A DNA stretch of 64,000 nucleotides from CF-162 sp040882565 (GTDB taxonomy: Bacteria; Chloroflexota; Dehalococcoidia; SM23-28-2; RBG-16-64-32): positions 62,001-126,000 of the forward strand of contig JBBEAZ010000014.1 of NCBI GenBank assembly GCA_040882565.1, written 5' to 3'. Shown here one piece after another: positions 15,766 through 24,173 of this stretch. Each line of letters opens with the position of its first letter. The first letter of the stretch is position 1. The notes below the pieces were generated by a model, which was not told the origin of the DNA, ran no database searches, and saw nothing but the letters and a program-made list of their open reading frames with translations. The translations under genes were made by a program, and so were the position numbers.

Positions 15766-18525
15766 GTGCTCAAGGAATACGAGAAGAAACGCGATTTCGA
15801 GCTGACGTCGGAGCCACCGCCGGAGCCTCCCAAGACGGGCGAGGGACGGCTGATCTTTGTCATTCAGAAGCACCACGCTACCCGGCTGCACTATGACTTT
15901 CGGCTGGAAGTGGACGGCGTCCTGAAGTCGTGGCCGGTACCCAAGGCGCCGTCGTTGAACCCAGCTGACAAGCGCCTGGCGGTGATGGTCGAGGACCACC
16001 CGCTGAGCTATGGCGGGTACGAGGGCGTTATACCGAAAGGTGAGTACGGCGCCGGGCCCGTGATCGTGTGGGACGCTGGCACCTACTGCCCGGACGAGAA
16101 GGGCCTCTGTTTCGACGACCGCGAGGAGGCGGAGCAACAGATGCGGGAGGGACTAAAAAAGGGAAAACTCTCACTTTTCCTGATGGGCCAGAAGCTCAAG
16201 GGATCGTGGACGTTGGTGAAGATCACTCGCGCCGAGAACGAGTGGCTGCTGATCAAGCACAAGGACCGATTCGTTGATACAGAGCGCGACGTTACGTTGG
16301 AGGACCGCTCGGTGATCTCCGGACTGAGCATAGCCGACCTGAAGGCCGGGCGGCTGCCAGACCGGAACCGTAACCGCTTGATCGTAGGACCTGCAGACAT
16401 CGCCAATGCAAAACGGTCGCCGTTTCCGAAATCGATGGATCCGATGCAGGCGACGCTGACCGAGACGGCGTTTTCATCGCCTGACTGGTACTTCGAGCCG
16501 AAGATGGATGGCGTTCGCGCGCTCGCCTTTGTCGACGGCGATAAGGTGCGCCTGATGTCGCGCCGGGGGATCGATCAGACGAAGGCGTATCCCTCGGTCG
16601 TTGAATCGCTCAAGGATCAGACGGAGCGCATGGTGCTGGATGGGGAGATCGTGGCGCTTGACGAGCGCGGCGTACCGTCGTTTCAGATGATCCAGCAAAG
16701 GCTCGGCCTGACTCGGGAGTCGGACATCCGGCGGATGGAGGAGGAGATCCCGGTCTACTACTACACGTTCGACATCCTCTGGGCCGGGGGTTACGACCTG
16801 CGCGGCGGACGTCTCGCAGAGCGCAAGGCGCTGCTCCGGCAATTGCTCCTGCCTGATGACTGCACGCTACTACTTGATCATTTCGAGCAGGACGGTGAAG
16901 CCGCCTACGAGGGCGCCGTGGCCAGTGGGCTGGAGGGCGTGATCGCGAAGCGCCGTGACAGCACGTATGAATCGGGCCGCCGGACGAAGAGTTGGCTGAA
17001 GATCAAGGCGACGCGCGAGGACGACTTTGTGGTGGGCGGGTTCAGTGGCGGGCTCGGCGGCCGGGCGAAGACGTTTGGCGCGCTGTTTGTCGGCCAGTAT
17101 GACGATGAGGGGCGATTGGTGTACGCGGGGAACGTAGGTAGTGGGTTCAATGACAAGCTGCTCGGCTCGATGCTCAAAAAATTGCAGGCGCTGGCGACGG
17201 ACAAGTCGCCGTTCGACGTGATGGAGCCGGGGGGTGCGCGCTTCGGTCGACCGAAAGACGTGGCCATCACGTGGGTGCGACCCGAGTTGGTGGCAACCGT
17301 AAAGTTCACTGAGTGGACGGCTGACAATCACCTTCGCGCACCCAGCTTCGTGGGAATGCGCACCGACAAGGCGCCGGAGGATGTTCACCGGGAAACGGTG
17401 GCCGCACCGCCGTCGTCGGCTCGCGGCAAGGTTCCCGCGTTGTCGGGCGGTGATGACGTGGCGGAGGTGCTGGAGCAACTCGCGCAGGAGAAGGCGCAGA
17501 TTACCCTAGAGGTCGGCGGCGAGAAGGTGAAAGTCACGAACCTGGACAAGGCCCTGTGGCCAGCGTGGGAGAAGCAGCGGCCGCTCACCAAGCGCGATCT
17601 GCTGACGTACTTCGCCCGCATCTCGCCCTACCTGTTGCCGCACACACACGCGAGGCCGCTGACCTTGACGCGCTACCCGAACGGTGTCGGCGCCGGGCAC
17701 TTCTATCAGAAGCACTGGGAGGGCAAGCTGCCGGATTTCGTGGAGACCGTCACGCTCTGGTCCGAGCAAAACAAGGCGGACGGCGAGTACCTGATGTGTA
17801 ACAACCTGCCGACGTTACTCTGGCTCGGGCAGATTGCCGACATCGAGCTGCACACGTGGTACTCACGAGTCGATCCGGAGCCTGACGGCCACAAGCTGCC
17901 CGAGACCTACGGCGGCTCCGAGAAGCGGTTCGAACGGTCGCGGCTGAACTACCCCGACTTCATCGTCTTCGACCTCGATCCGTACATCTACTCGGGCGAC
18001 GAGGCGAAGGGCGAGGAGCCGGCGCTGAACCGCAAGGCGTTTCAGAAGACAGTTGACGTCTCTTTCTGGCTGAAAGATTTGCTGGATGGCCTATCCCTGT
18101 CGTCGTTCGTGAAGACGACTGGGAAAACGGGGCTCCATATCTACGTGCCGATCTTGCGCCAGCTCGACTACGACACAGTACGCGCGGCAGCCGAGACGAT
18201 CGGCAGGTTCCTGGTACGGGCGCACCCGCGCGACATAACAATGGAGTGGGCGACCGCAAAGCGGAAGGGCAAAATCTTCTTCGACCACGGCCAGAACACG
18301 AAAGGCAAGACGCTCGCATCGATCTATTCGCCACGACCGCTGTCATGGGCAGGCGTCTCGATGCCTGTGCGCTGGGAGGAACTGCGGGGCATCTATCCGA
18401 GCGAGTTCACGATACTCAACGCGGCGGACCGAGTGGCCGAGACGGGAGATCTCTGGGCGAACATCCTGGAGGCTAAGCACGACGTATCGGCGATGCTGGA
18501 TGTGGTGGCGGAGGCGGGAGAGTAG
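15766..18525 (+). CDS. ligD: Multidomain DNA ligase D (phosphoesterase-ligase-polymerase)
   Basis: This 919-residue end-joining enzyme has three domains. Residues about 25-150 are the 3'-phosphoesterase (HATRLHYDFRLE with His42 and Asp44, then EDHPLSYGGYEG). About 230-540 are the ATP-dependent ligase, with the adenylated Lys246 in EPKMDGVRA, LDGEIVALDE and LEGVIAKR. About 590-919 are the primase-polymerase, with the metal-binding FDLDP (Asp736/Asp738) and KTTGKTGLHIYVP. The order is that of Pseudomonas LigD, not the mycobacterial one. It presumably works with Ku at 14237. Confidence 0.95.
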   Translation: MLKEYEKKRDFELTSEPPPEPPKTGEGRLIFVIQKHHATRLHYDFRLEVDGVLKSWPVPKAPSLNPADKRLAVMVEDHPLSYGGYEGVIPKGEYGAGPVIVWDAGTYCPDEKGLCFDDREEAEQQMREGLKKGKLSLFLMGQKLKGSWTLVKITRAENEWLLIKHKDRFVDTERDVTLEDRSVISGLSIADLKAGRLPDRNRNRLIVGPADIANAKRSPFPKSMDPMQATLTETAFSSPDWYFEPKMDGVRALAFVDGDKVRLMSRRGIDQTKAYPSVVESLKDQTERMVLDGEIVALDERGVPSFQMIQQRLGLTRESDIRRMEEEIPVYYYTFDILWAGGYDLRGGRLAERKALLRQLLLPDDCTLLLDHFEQDGEAAYEGAVASGLEGVIAKRRDSTYESGRRTKSWLKIKATREDDFVVGGFSGGLGGRAKTFGALFVGQYDDEGRLVYAGNVGSGFNDKLLGSMLKKLQALATDKSPFDVMEPGGARFGRPKDVAITWVRPELVATVKFTEWTADNHLRAPSFVGMRTDKAPEDVHRETVAAPPSSARGKVPALSGGDDVAEVLEQLAQEKAQITLEVGGEKVKVTNLDKALWPAWEKQRPLTKRDLLTYFARISPYLLPHTHARPLTLTRYPNGVGAGHFYQKHWEGKLPDFVETVTLWSEQNKADGEYLMCNNLPTLLWLGQIADIELHTWYSRVDPEPDGHKLPETYGGSEKRFERSRLNYPDFIVFDLDPYIYSGDEAKGEEPALNRKAFQKTVDVSFWLKDLLDGLSLSSFVKTTGKTGLHIYVPILRQLDYDTVRAAAETIGRFLVRAHPRDITMEWATAKRKGKIFFDHGQNTKGKTLASIYSPRPLSWAGVSMPVRWEELRGIYPSEFTILNAADRVAETGDLWANILEAKHDVSAMLDVVAEAGE

Positions 18526-18554
18526 TCAGTGATAGTGGAGCGCCACGACCGCGC

Positions 18555-18755
18555 TTACGATAACAAGCCCTCTTCGTCATCGTTTTCGTGCCAGTCCTCG
18601 GGATCGCTGCTTGTTTCCGGTAGTTCCACGAGTAAGGCGATCGCCAGGTAGAAGAGCGAACCGAGGGCGAGGAACCAACTTCCCGACTTGATGCCGACGG
18701 CGAGCCAGATGAAGGTGATGCCGAGGTTGATGAACCACCAGGTGAATGATGACAT
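18555..18755 (-). CDS. Small two-helix membrane protein
   Basis: The 66-residue product begins MSSFTWWFINLGITFIWLAV and has two hydrophobic helices separated by GIKSGSW, then an acidic tail rich in Asp and Glu. Its ATG overlaps the stop of the ligase-like gene (TGATG), so the two are coupled. Function unknown. Confidence 0.65.
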   Translation of the reverse strand: MSSFTWWFINLGITFIWLAVGIKSGSWFLALGSLFYLAIALLVELPETSSDPEDWHENDDEEGLLS

Positions 18756-19807
18756 CACGCGTCCTCCGGAAGTCGGCAACTGACGGCGGGGACGTCTGGT
18801 CGTGCAGCTTCGAAGACGGGGAAGCGCAGCGTGCGTTCGGGCGTCCAGCCGCCGAAGCGGATGGTCGCGCACATTTCGGGGCGGCACCAGAAGACGAGGC
18901 GTTCGAGTGGTGGCTCCTCCGCGAACGGGCACTCGCGCGCAGTCAGTGCGTCGAGCTGTTCGGCGAGGTCCGCCGCTGTATCGCGGGAGAACCCGCCGGC
19001 GACCTCTGCTACGAGGCGGAGGTTGTCCTCGGTGTCGTACAGGCCGAGGAGCAGCGACTGCAGGGGCTCGCGGGCCGGGCGCGAGGGGCGACGGGGGTCC
19101 CAGCGGCCGCCGAAGGTGTAACCGGCGATCACGAACTCGTCCCGCTGGTGCACTTTGATCGAGAGCCACGAGCGGCTGCGTTGGCCGGGGAGGTAGCGGC
19201 TGTCGAGTTCCTTCGCGACGATTCCCTCGAGGTCGTGCTCGCGAGTTGCCTCGAAGAAGGCGATGCCGTCGCGAATTACCCAATCGGGTACGGTGATGGC
19301 AGCGGAGGGGCGGACCAGGCTGCGCAGCATCTCCTTGCGGCGGCGCAGAGTCCAGCCGATCACGGGCTGCCCCTCGCGGTAGAGCAAGTCGAACGCCTGG
19401 AATGTGACCGGGGCGTCTTCCGCCAGCTCGGCGGCGAGGACCGCATCGTCGACGGTGAGCCGCGGCGCGAGGCGGCCGAAGTCCGGGCGGCCCTTAGGAT
19501 CGAGGGCGACGATTTCGCCGTCGAATGCTATGCCTGAACCGTGGACTCGCGAGGTGATGCGCTGGAGTTCTGGGAAGCGGTGCGTGACGTCGCGACCATA
19601 GCGGTCCTGGACGCGGACGCCGCTACTCTCGACGAAGAGGATGGCGCGCAGTCCGTCCCAGATCACTTCGAAGATGTGCGCTGAGGAATCGAAAGGTTCG
19701 GTGGCGGCGACCGGGAGCATCGGCTCGATGACGCGCGGAAGGCGGCTGCCGACGGGCCGCAGGGAAGGCTCGCTCCTGGAGGAGCGATTGCCGGGGCGGA
19801 GGCTCAC
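18755..19807 (-). CDS. DNA ligase paralog lacking the adenylated lysine
   Basis: The 350 residues align with the LigD ligase domain plus its OB domain: FDGEIVALDPKG (motif III), LEGIVAKELDSRYLPG (motif IV), RSWLSIKVHQRDEFVIAGY (motif V) and a C-terminal RPEMCATIRFGGWT. Motif I, however, reads FEVIWDGLRA. The Lys that carries AMP is replaced by Ile49 (codon ATC), so self-adenylation is not expected. The surrounding frame is intact and other motifs are conserved, which argues against simple decay. It may bind nicks or LigD without sealing. It faces ligD, 230 bases away. Confidence 0.85.
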   Translation of the reverse strand: MSLRPGNRSSRSEPSLRPVGSRLPRVIEPMLPVAATEPFDSSAHIFEVIWDGLRAILFVESSGVRVQDRYGRDVTHRFPELQRITSRVHGSGIAFDGEIVALDPKGRPDFGRLAPRLTVDDAVLAAELAEDAPVTFQAFDLLYREGQPVIGWTLRRRKEMLRSLVRPSAAITVPDWVIRDGIAFFEATREHDLEGIVAKELDSRYLPGQRSRSWLSIKVHQRDEFVIAGYTFGGRWDPRRPSRPAREPLQSLLLGLYDTEDNLRLVAEVAGGFSRDTAADLAEQLDALTARECPFAEEPPLERLVFWCRPEMCATIRFGGWTPERTLRFPVFEAARPDVPAVSCRLPEDA

Positions 19808-20022
19808 CGGGATGGCCTCCGTGAGGGCGCTACGGGACCGGCGCCGATCGACGGCATCTCATACCGAAGATAGCGCAGTATATGAGAAACTGCCAGTAGC
19901 ACGTGTCACCCGCCCGGCTCACTGAGATTTCACGGGCGTGTAACCCGCGCTTAACCGAGTTCTGCCTGGCAGGGGCATACGATGTTCATAGGCGCGTACG
20001 GGAATCTCATCGCCGCACCCCC

Positions 20023-20412
20023 ATGAGCGATCGAGGCCACTCGGCGCGCTTTCTTTTCGAGGGTGATAGGGGAGGGCAGGTTGTGAAGAAGGAACACCAG
20101 AACGGATGGTACTTGTGGTCGAGCCATGGTACCGTCCTGTTTTTCGTTGCCGTAAACCCGGCGTGCACGATTCAAGAGATCGCTGACGGGCTGAGCCTGA
20201 CGCCGCGGACCATCTGGGGCGTCATCGGAGACCTGCGGAGAGCCGGCATGCTCGAGATTACGAAGGACGGCCGCCGGCACCGCTACAGCGTGAACCTGGA
20301 CGCACCGTTTCGTCACCCGACGATCCGTGACGTGACGCTGCGAACGTTGTTGGCGGAACTGCCGGCGGCGGCGCAGCGCCAGCAGTTACGCGCGACCGTC
20401 GCGATGCGCTAG
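20023..20412 (+). CDS. Winged-helix transcriptional regulator
   Basis: The 129-residue product contains a compact winged helix (NPACTIQEIADGLSLTPRTI as helix-turn-helix, then DLRRAGMLEITKDGRRHRY as the wing), like MarR/ArsR-type regulators. Two starts are possible: ATG 20023, or GTG 20083 with a strong GGGGAGGG 7 bases upstream, giving 109 residues that begin just before the domain. Target unknown. Its stop overlaps the convergent rarA stop through CTAG. Confidence 0.75.
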   Translation: MSDRGHSARFLFEGDRGGQVVKKEHQNGWYLWSSHGTVLFFVAVNPACTIQEIADGLSLTPRTIWGVIGDLRRAGMLEITKDGRRHRYSVNLDAPFRHPTIRDVTLRTLLAELPAAAQRQQLRATVAMR

Positions 20413-21779
20413 GGTTTCTCGTGTCCGCGCAGCTTCTCCAGCCGCTCCTTGATGCTGGCTTCGGCGCCTTGCTCGGTCGGGGAGTAGTACTGGTGGCCCG
20501 ATAGCGAATCGGGCAGGTGTTGCTGGCCACTGTAGTGGTCCTCGAAGGCGTGGTCGTACTTGTAGTCCGCGCCGTAGCCCATTCCCTTCATCAGGGGCGT
20601 GGCGGCATTGCGCAGGTGGAGCGGCACCGGTTCGGCAAGCGTCAATTGTGCGTCCTCAAGGGCCCGACTGTAGGCTGTGCCGACTGAGTTCGACTTGGGT
20701 GCGGACGCCAGGTAGATCGTCGCTTCGGCGAGAGGGAAGAACCCCTCGGGCATACCGATGAAGTGGACGGCTTGCTGCGCCGCCACCGCAACCTGCAAGG
20801 CCTGGGGGTCCGCAAGGCCAACGTCCTCGGACGCCAGGATCACGAGCCTCCGGGCGACGAAGAGCGGGTCTTCACCGCCTTCCAGCATCCGTGCCAGCCA
20901 GTAGAGCGCGCCGTCAGGGTCTGAGCCCCGCAGCGACTTGATGAAGGCAGAGATGATGTCGTAGTGCCAGTCGCCGGCGCGGTCGTACATCGCGGCACGG
21001 TGCTGGAGGGCTTCTGTAACGTGCTCGATCGTGACGCGGCGGCGGCCCTTCGCGTCGGGCTCCGCGGTCTGGGCGGCCAGCTCGAGGGCATTGAGGGCTA
21101 TTCGGGCGTCGCCGCCGGAGACGTTGGCCAACGCGCTCAGGGTGTCGTCGTCAACCTCCGCTCGCAGTCCGGCGATGCCTCGTTCCTCGTCGGCCAGAGC
21201 GCGCTTCAGAAGGCCTGCTATCTGCTCAGGGCCGAGCGCTTCGAGCCGGAACACGCGTGAGCGCGAGAGCAGGGGCGAGATGACCTCGAAGGAGGGGTTT
21301 TCAGTCGTGGCGCCAATGAGGGTGATGGTGCCGTCCTCGACGTAGGGGAGGACGGTGTCTTGTTGCGACTTGTTAAAACGGTGGATTTCGTCGATGAAGA
21401 GGATCGTGCGCTGGCCGGTCTCGCCGAGCCGGTCCCGCGCCTCGCTGACGACGCGCCGGAGGTCGGCGACGCCGGAGGCGACAGCGGACACCAGTTCGAA
21501 GTGCGACTGCGTGAGGGAGGCGATGATCCGGGCGAGGGTGGTCTTGCCTGTGCCCGGCGGTCCCCAGAAGACGAGCGATGGTATGCGGTCCTCTTCGATC
21601 GCGCGGCGCAAGGCCTTGCCCTCGCCGACGATATGCTCCTGACCGACGAACTCTTCGAGAGTGCGGGGGCGCATGCGGGCTGCAAGGGGCGCGTGACGCT
21701 CGGCGCGGACGCGGGCGGCTTCTGCGAACATGTTCAGCGGATTCTTGGCACCGCCTGAGGGCGTCGTCTTGCGAGGCAT
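20409..21779 (-). CDS. rarA: Replication-associated recombination protein A (AAA+ ATPase)
   Basis: The 456-residue protein acts at stalled replication forks. It has RPRTLEEFVGQEHI, Walker A WGPPGTGKTTLAR, Walker B ILFIDEIHRFNKSQQD, sensor IGATTENPSFEV, and the C-terminal tetramerisation part with ASEDVGLADPQAL and GYGADYKYDHAFEDH. Length is normal. A GATAAT box sits 9 bases before the ATG without a Shine-Dalgarno. Confidence 0.95.
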   Translation of the reverse strand: MPRKTTPSGGAKNPLNMFAEAARVRAERHAPLAARMRPRTLEEFVGQEHIVGEGKALRRAIEEDRIPSLVFWGPPGTGKTTLARIIASLTQSHFELVSAVASGVADLRRVVSEARDRLGETGQRTILFIDEIHRFNKSQQDTVLPYVEDGTITLIGATTENPSFEVISPLLSRSRVFRLEALGPEQIAGLLKRALADEERGIAGLRAEVDDDTLSALANVSGGDARIALNALELAAQTAEPDAKGRRRVTIEHVTEALQHRAAMYDRAGDWHYDIISAFIKSLRGSDPDGALYWLARMLEGGEDPLFVARRLVILASEDVGLADPQALQVAVAAQQAVHFIGMPEGFFPLAEATIYLASAPKSNSVGTAYSRALEDAQLTLAEPVPLHLRNAATPLMKGMGYGADYKYDHAFEDHYSGQQHLPDSLSGHQYYSPTEQGAEASIKERLEKLRGHEKP

Positions 21780-22273
21780 AGCGCGGCAATTATCGCACGG
21801 GGGAGACCGCTGGAAGGACTGGTCAGAAGTCGATCCGGAACGCCTCGTGGGGTGCGTTGGAAACCCAAGCGCTCGTAGAAGCGGTGGGCTTCGGTGCGGC
21901 GCTTGTTGCTGGTGAGCGAGACCTTGTAGCAGCCAGCACGCCGCGCTTCGTCGATGGCGCGCTCGATCAATGTCTCGCCGACGCCCTTACCGCGTTCGCT
22001 TTCGTCGACGACAACGTTCTCGATGATCGCGTAGGGTTTGCCCTGGTGGCTGAGGTTCTCGATGATCACCAAGATCAGCGTCCCGACGATGCGGCCGTCC
22101 GTCTCGACGACGAAGAGGCGCTGGTTCTGTGCCTCGGAGCGCACGAGCGCCGAAGCGTAGATGTCTGGGCGCGATGGGTCTTCGCGGTCCGCGACGTCTG
22201 GTGCCAACTGGGCCAGCAACTCTACGATGCGCGGGAGATCGGCTTCCGTGGCGAGGCGGACGATGGCGCTCAT
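21734..22273 (-). CDS. GNAT-family acetyltransferase with a terminal frameshift
   Basis: The frame gives 179 residues with a good GNAT core: IIENVVVDESERGKGVGETL and KRRTEAHRFYERLGFQRT. After QRT the reading becomes foreign and runs 46 bases into rarA. If one G of the GGGG run at 21849-21852 is removed, the product ends THEAFRIDF with stop at 21823, the normal GNAT ending, and the overlap disappears. The gene therefore carries a one-base insertion, real or sequencing. Its ATG overlaps the methyltransferase stop by four bases. Confidence 0.75.
   Translation of the reverse strand: MSAIVRLATEADLPRIVELLAQLAPDVADREDPSRPDIYASALVRSEAQNQRLFVVETDGRIVGTLILVIIENLSHQGKPYAIIENVVVDESERGKGVGETLIERAIDEARRAGCYKVSLTSNKRRTEAHRFYERLGFQRTPRGVPDRLLTSPSSGLPRAIIAALCLARRRPQAVPRIR
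21789..21794 (-). promoter_or_regulatory. Extended -10 box of rarA, leaderless arrangement
   Basis: Minus-strand TGC-GATAAT (extended -10) ends 9 bases before the rarA ATG, with no Shine-Dalgarno between. Confidence 0.5.
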
Positions 22274-23058
22274 GGGCGCGCGATGAAGACTGTGCCGTCG
22301 CCGTACTGGCGGTGCAACGGCTCGTAGTTTGCGATGAGCTCGGCGAGGCGCCCGGACTTATGGTCTTCGCGCATCCGCTGGAATGCGGAGTGGCGTTCGT
22401 CTTCTGGGACGCGCATGAAGACCGCCGTGTTGCCCGCTCGCTCGCTTTCGAGGAGGGCGTCCGGGAACCATTTGAGCGCCTGGAACGAGCCGTCGACGAT
22501 GTCGGTGTAGTAGACACGGCCGATCTGGACATGGGCGAAGCCGGCTTCCTGCAACGCTTCGAGGGTCGTTTCTTCTGGCTGGTAGTGGTACGGCGGGGAT
22601 AATTCGGCGATCTGCGGCAGGTACTCGAGGACCCAATTCGCCTTCTGTGTCTCCTGCGTGGAGACCTTGAGCACGAACGGCCCATCGCGGATCACCCGCC
22701 TTGCTTCACGGAGGGTGCTGTGCCAATCGAGGACGTGGCCCAGGACGTTCACTGACAACGCGCAATCAAAGGAGCGATCCGAGAACGGGAGCGACTGTGC
22801 GTCGGCGACGATTACGGGATTGTGCGGAAGCTTGTCCTGGGCGCGCACCGCCATTTCCGTGGTGACGTCGCAGAGCGTGACCTTGAACCCAGCGTCGCCG
22901 AGGGTCTCCGCGAAGTTGCCCGTACCACCTCCGATGTCGAGGAGGGAGCGATCAGCAGCCTCACCGAACGCCTCGAAGAGGATGCGGAGGACGCTGGGGC
23001 TGGCGCCGCGAGTCTGGTCGTAGCGACCGGCCCAGCGGGAGTAGTCGATAGTGGTCAT
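22270..23058 (-). CDS. Class I SAM-dependent methyltransferase
   Basis: The 262-residue product has motif I LLDIGGGTGNFAETL, an acidic residue ending strand 2 (VTLCDVT), ADAQSLPFSDRSFDCALSV as motifs II/III, and a UbiE-like helix after it. The substrate is unknown. It heads a two-gene unit with the GNAT gene. CATAAT sits 8 bases before the ATG. Confidence 0.85.
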   Translation of the reverse strand: MTTIDYSRWAGRYDQTRGASPSVLRILFEAFGEAADRSLLDIGGGTGNFAETLGDAGFKVTLCDVTTEMAVRAQDKLPHNPVIVADAQSLPFSDRSFDCALSVNVLGHVLDWHSTLREARRVIRDGPFVLKVSTQETQKANWVLEYLPQIAELSPPYHYQPEETTLEALQEAGFAHVQIGRVYYTDIVDGSFQALKWFPDALLESERAGNTAVFMRVPEDERHSAFQRMREDHKSGRLAELIANYEPLHRQYGDGTVFIARP

Positions 23059-23066
23059 GCGGGCTG

Positions 23067-23072
23067 ATTATG
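23067..23072 (-). promoter_or_regulatory. -10 box of the methyltransferase gene, leaderless arrangement
   Basis: Minus-strand CATAAT ends 8 bases before the ATG at 23058. No Shine-Dalgarno is visible. Confidence 0.45.
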
Positions 23073-23115
23073 CACCATGGCTTGCTGATACGTGCGTGCA
23101 AGGAGCGCTGCTGTG

Positions 23116-23141
23116 GCGGCTATGACATTTGTCATAGCCGC
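23116..23141. promoter_or_regulatory. 26-bp perfect palindrome, candidate operator
   Basis: Two perfect 12-bp arms (GCGGCTATGACA and TGTCATAGCCGC) flank a TT centre. It lies 51 bases before the hemerythrin ATG and 57 bases from the divergent methyltransferase start. There is no T-run, so a terminator is unlikely; a dimeric regulator site is the simplest reading. The core TGACA-TT-TGTCA could be the binding half-sites. Confidence 0.6.
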
Positions 23142-23192
23142 TCGCGTAATGTCAGGTCTGTAATTTAAGACGTAGGAAGGAAATACGCCCGA

Positions 23193-23651
23193 ATGGACGC
23201 TTTCACCCTCATCAAGAAGGACCACGACCGCTTCCGCAAGATGTTCAAGGACTACGAAGAGGCAGGCGAGCGCGCCTACAAGACTAAGCTGGGCATTGCA
23301 ACCACGTTCTTCGACGAATTGAACGCCCACGAAGTGATGGAGGAAGAGATCTTCTACCCTGCGCTGAAGGAGCGAATGTCCAAAGACGGCGTGGAGCTGG
23401 TGATGGAGGGGTACGAGGAGCACCACGTGGCGGACCTGATCGTGGCGGAGTTGAAAGCGCTGGACGTCGAGGACGAGACCTACGATCCGAAGTTCAAGGT
23501 GCTACAGGAGAACGTGGAGCACCACATGGAAGAGGAAGAGAAGAACATGTTCCCGGAGGCGAAGAAGGTCCTCCGTGAGGACGCTGAAGAGATCGGCGAA
23601 GCGATGCAAGCACGTAAAGAAGATGAGTTGCAGAAAGTTGGTGCGAGCTAA
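23193..23651 (+). CDS. Hemerythrin-like (HHE) domain protein
   Basis: The 152-residue all-helical protein has the spaced His/Glu ligands of HHE domains: IKKDHDRFR, LNAHEVMEEEIFYPAL, EGYEEHHVADLI and VEHHMEEEEKNMFPEA. Such proteins bind a di-iron centre and sense or store O2 or NO, or repair iron sites. A Shine-Dalgarno AGGAAGGAAA precedes the start. The large palindrome upstream suggests it is regulated. A 66-codon gene follows closely. Confidence 0.9.
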   Translation: MDAFTLIKKDHDRFRKMFKDYEEAGERAYKTKLGIATTFFDELNAHEVMEEEIFYPALKERMSKDGVELVMEGYEEHHVADLIVAELKALDVEDETYDPKFKVLQENVEHHMEEEEKNMFPEAKKVLREDAEEIGEAMQARKEDELQKVGAS

Positions 23652-23677
23652 CAGCTCGCGCGACCAGGAGGCGGACG

Positions 23678-23878
23678 ATGGCTACGGCAGGATACACCCA
23701 GGAGCGGCCCACGGAGGGTCTGCCGACTCTATCGCGAGGTGGGAGCGATCCCTGGAAGAATGATTTCGTGCTGCTGAATCTCAGCACATGGTGGATCCGC
23801 GCGACCCGGCCGTGGTCAGTCGAGTCAAGTTCTGAAGTCGCGGCGGTAATGACGGAGCTGCGCGAAGAACTCAGCTAG
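23678..23878 (+). CDS. Small protein of unknown function downstream of hemerythrin
   Basis: The 66-codon frame begins 26 bases after the hemerythrin stop and has a good Shine-Dalgarno (CAGGAGGCGG) before ATG. The peptide contains PWKNDFVLLNLSTWWIRATR and a short acidic helix at the end. No family recognised. Probably co-transcribed with the hemerythrin gene. Confidence 0.5.
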   Translation: MATAGYTQERPTEGLPTLSRGGSDPWKNDFVLLNLSTWWIRATRPWSVESSSEVAAVMTELREELS

Positions 23879-24171
23879 TCAGTCGAAGCCAAGCACATCG
23901 CGGGCGCGATTGTAGTCTTTTTCACGCACCCAGAGTTCGTACGAGTACGCGACCTTCCCGTACGCCGTGTCACCTTCAGATTGGATGCGGTACCAGATCC
24001 CGGCGGATCGGAGGGCGCGGCCCCAGAGATCGGCTTCCGCTTCACCTGCCGCGATACCGATTCTGGCGAGCGGTATGGCCGGCCGGAACGCCGTCTTGAG
24101 GTGACAGCGATCATGCCAAGAATGAGCACTGCCCCGCCGACAACGAAGGCCACGAAGTAGAGGTAGCCCAA
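23879..24171 (-). pseudogene. Frameshifted membrane protein with DUF2007-like domain
   Basis: From TTG 24171 the frame encodes a membrane helix (YLYFVAFVVGGAVLILGMI). After about 24100 the sensible reading moves to another frame: AIPLARIGIAAGEAEADLW, RSAGIWYRIQ, YELWVREKDYNRARDVLGFD and a stop at 23879-23881. That part resembles DUF2007-type proteins. The total length is one base short of a multiple of three, so a single-base loss would explain it. The start is two bases from the upstream acyltransferase stop, so it was an operon member. Confidence 0.55.
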
Positions 24172-24173
24172 CG

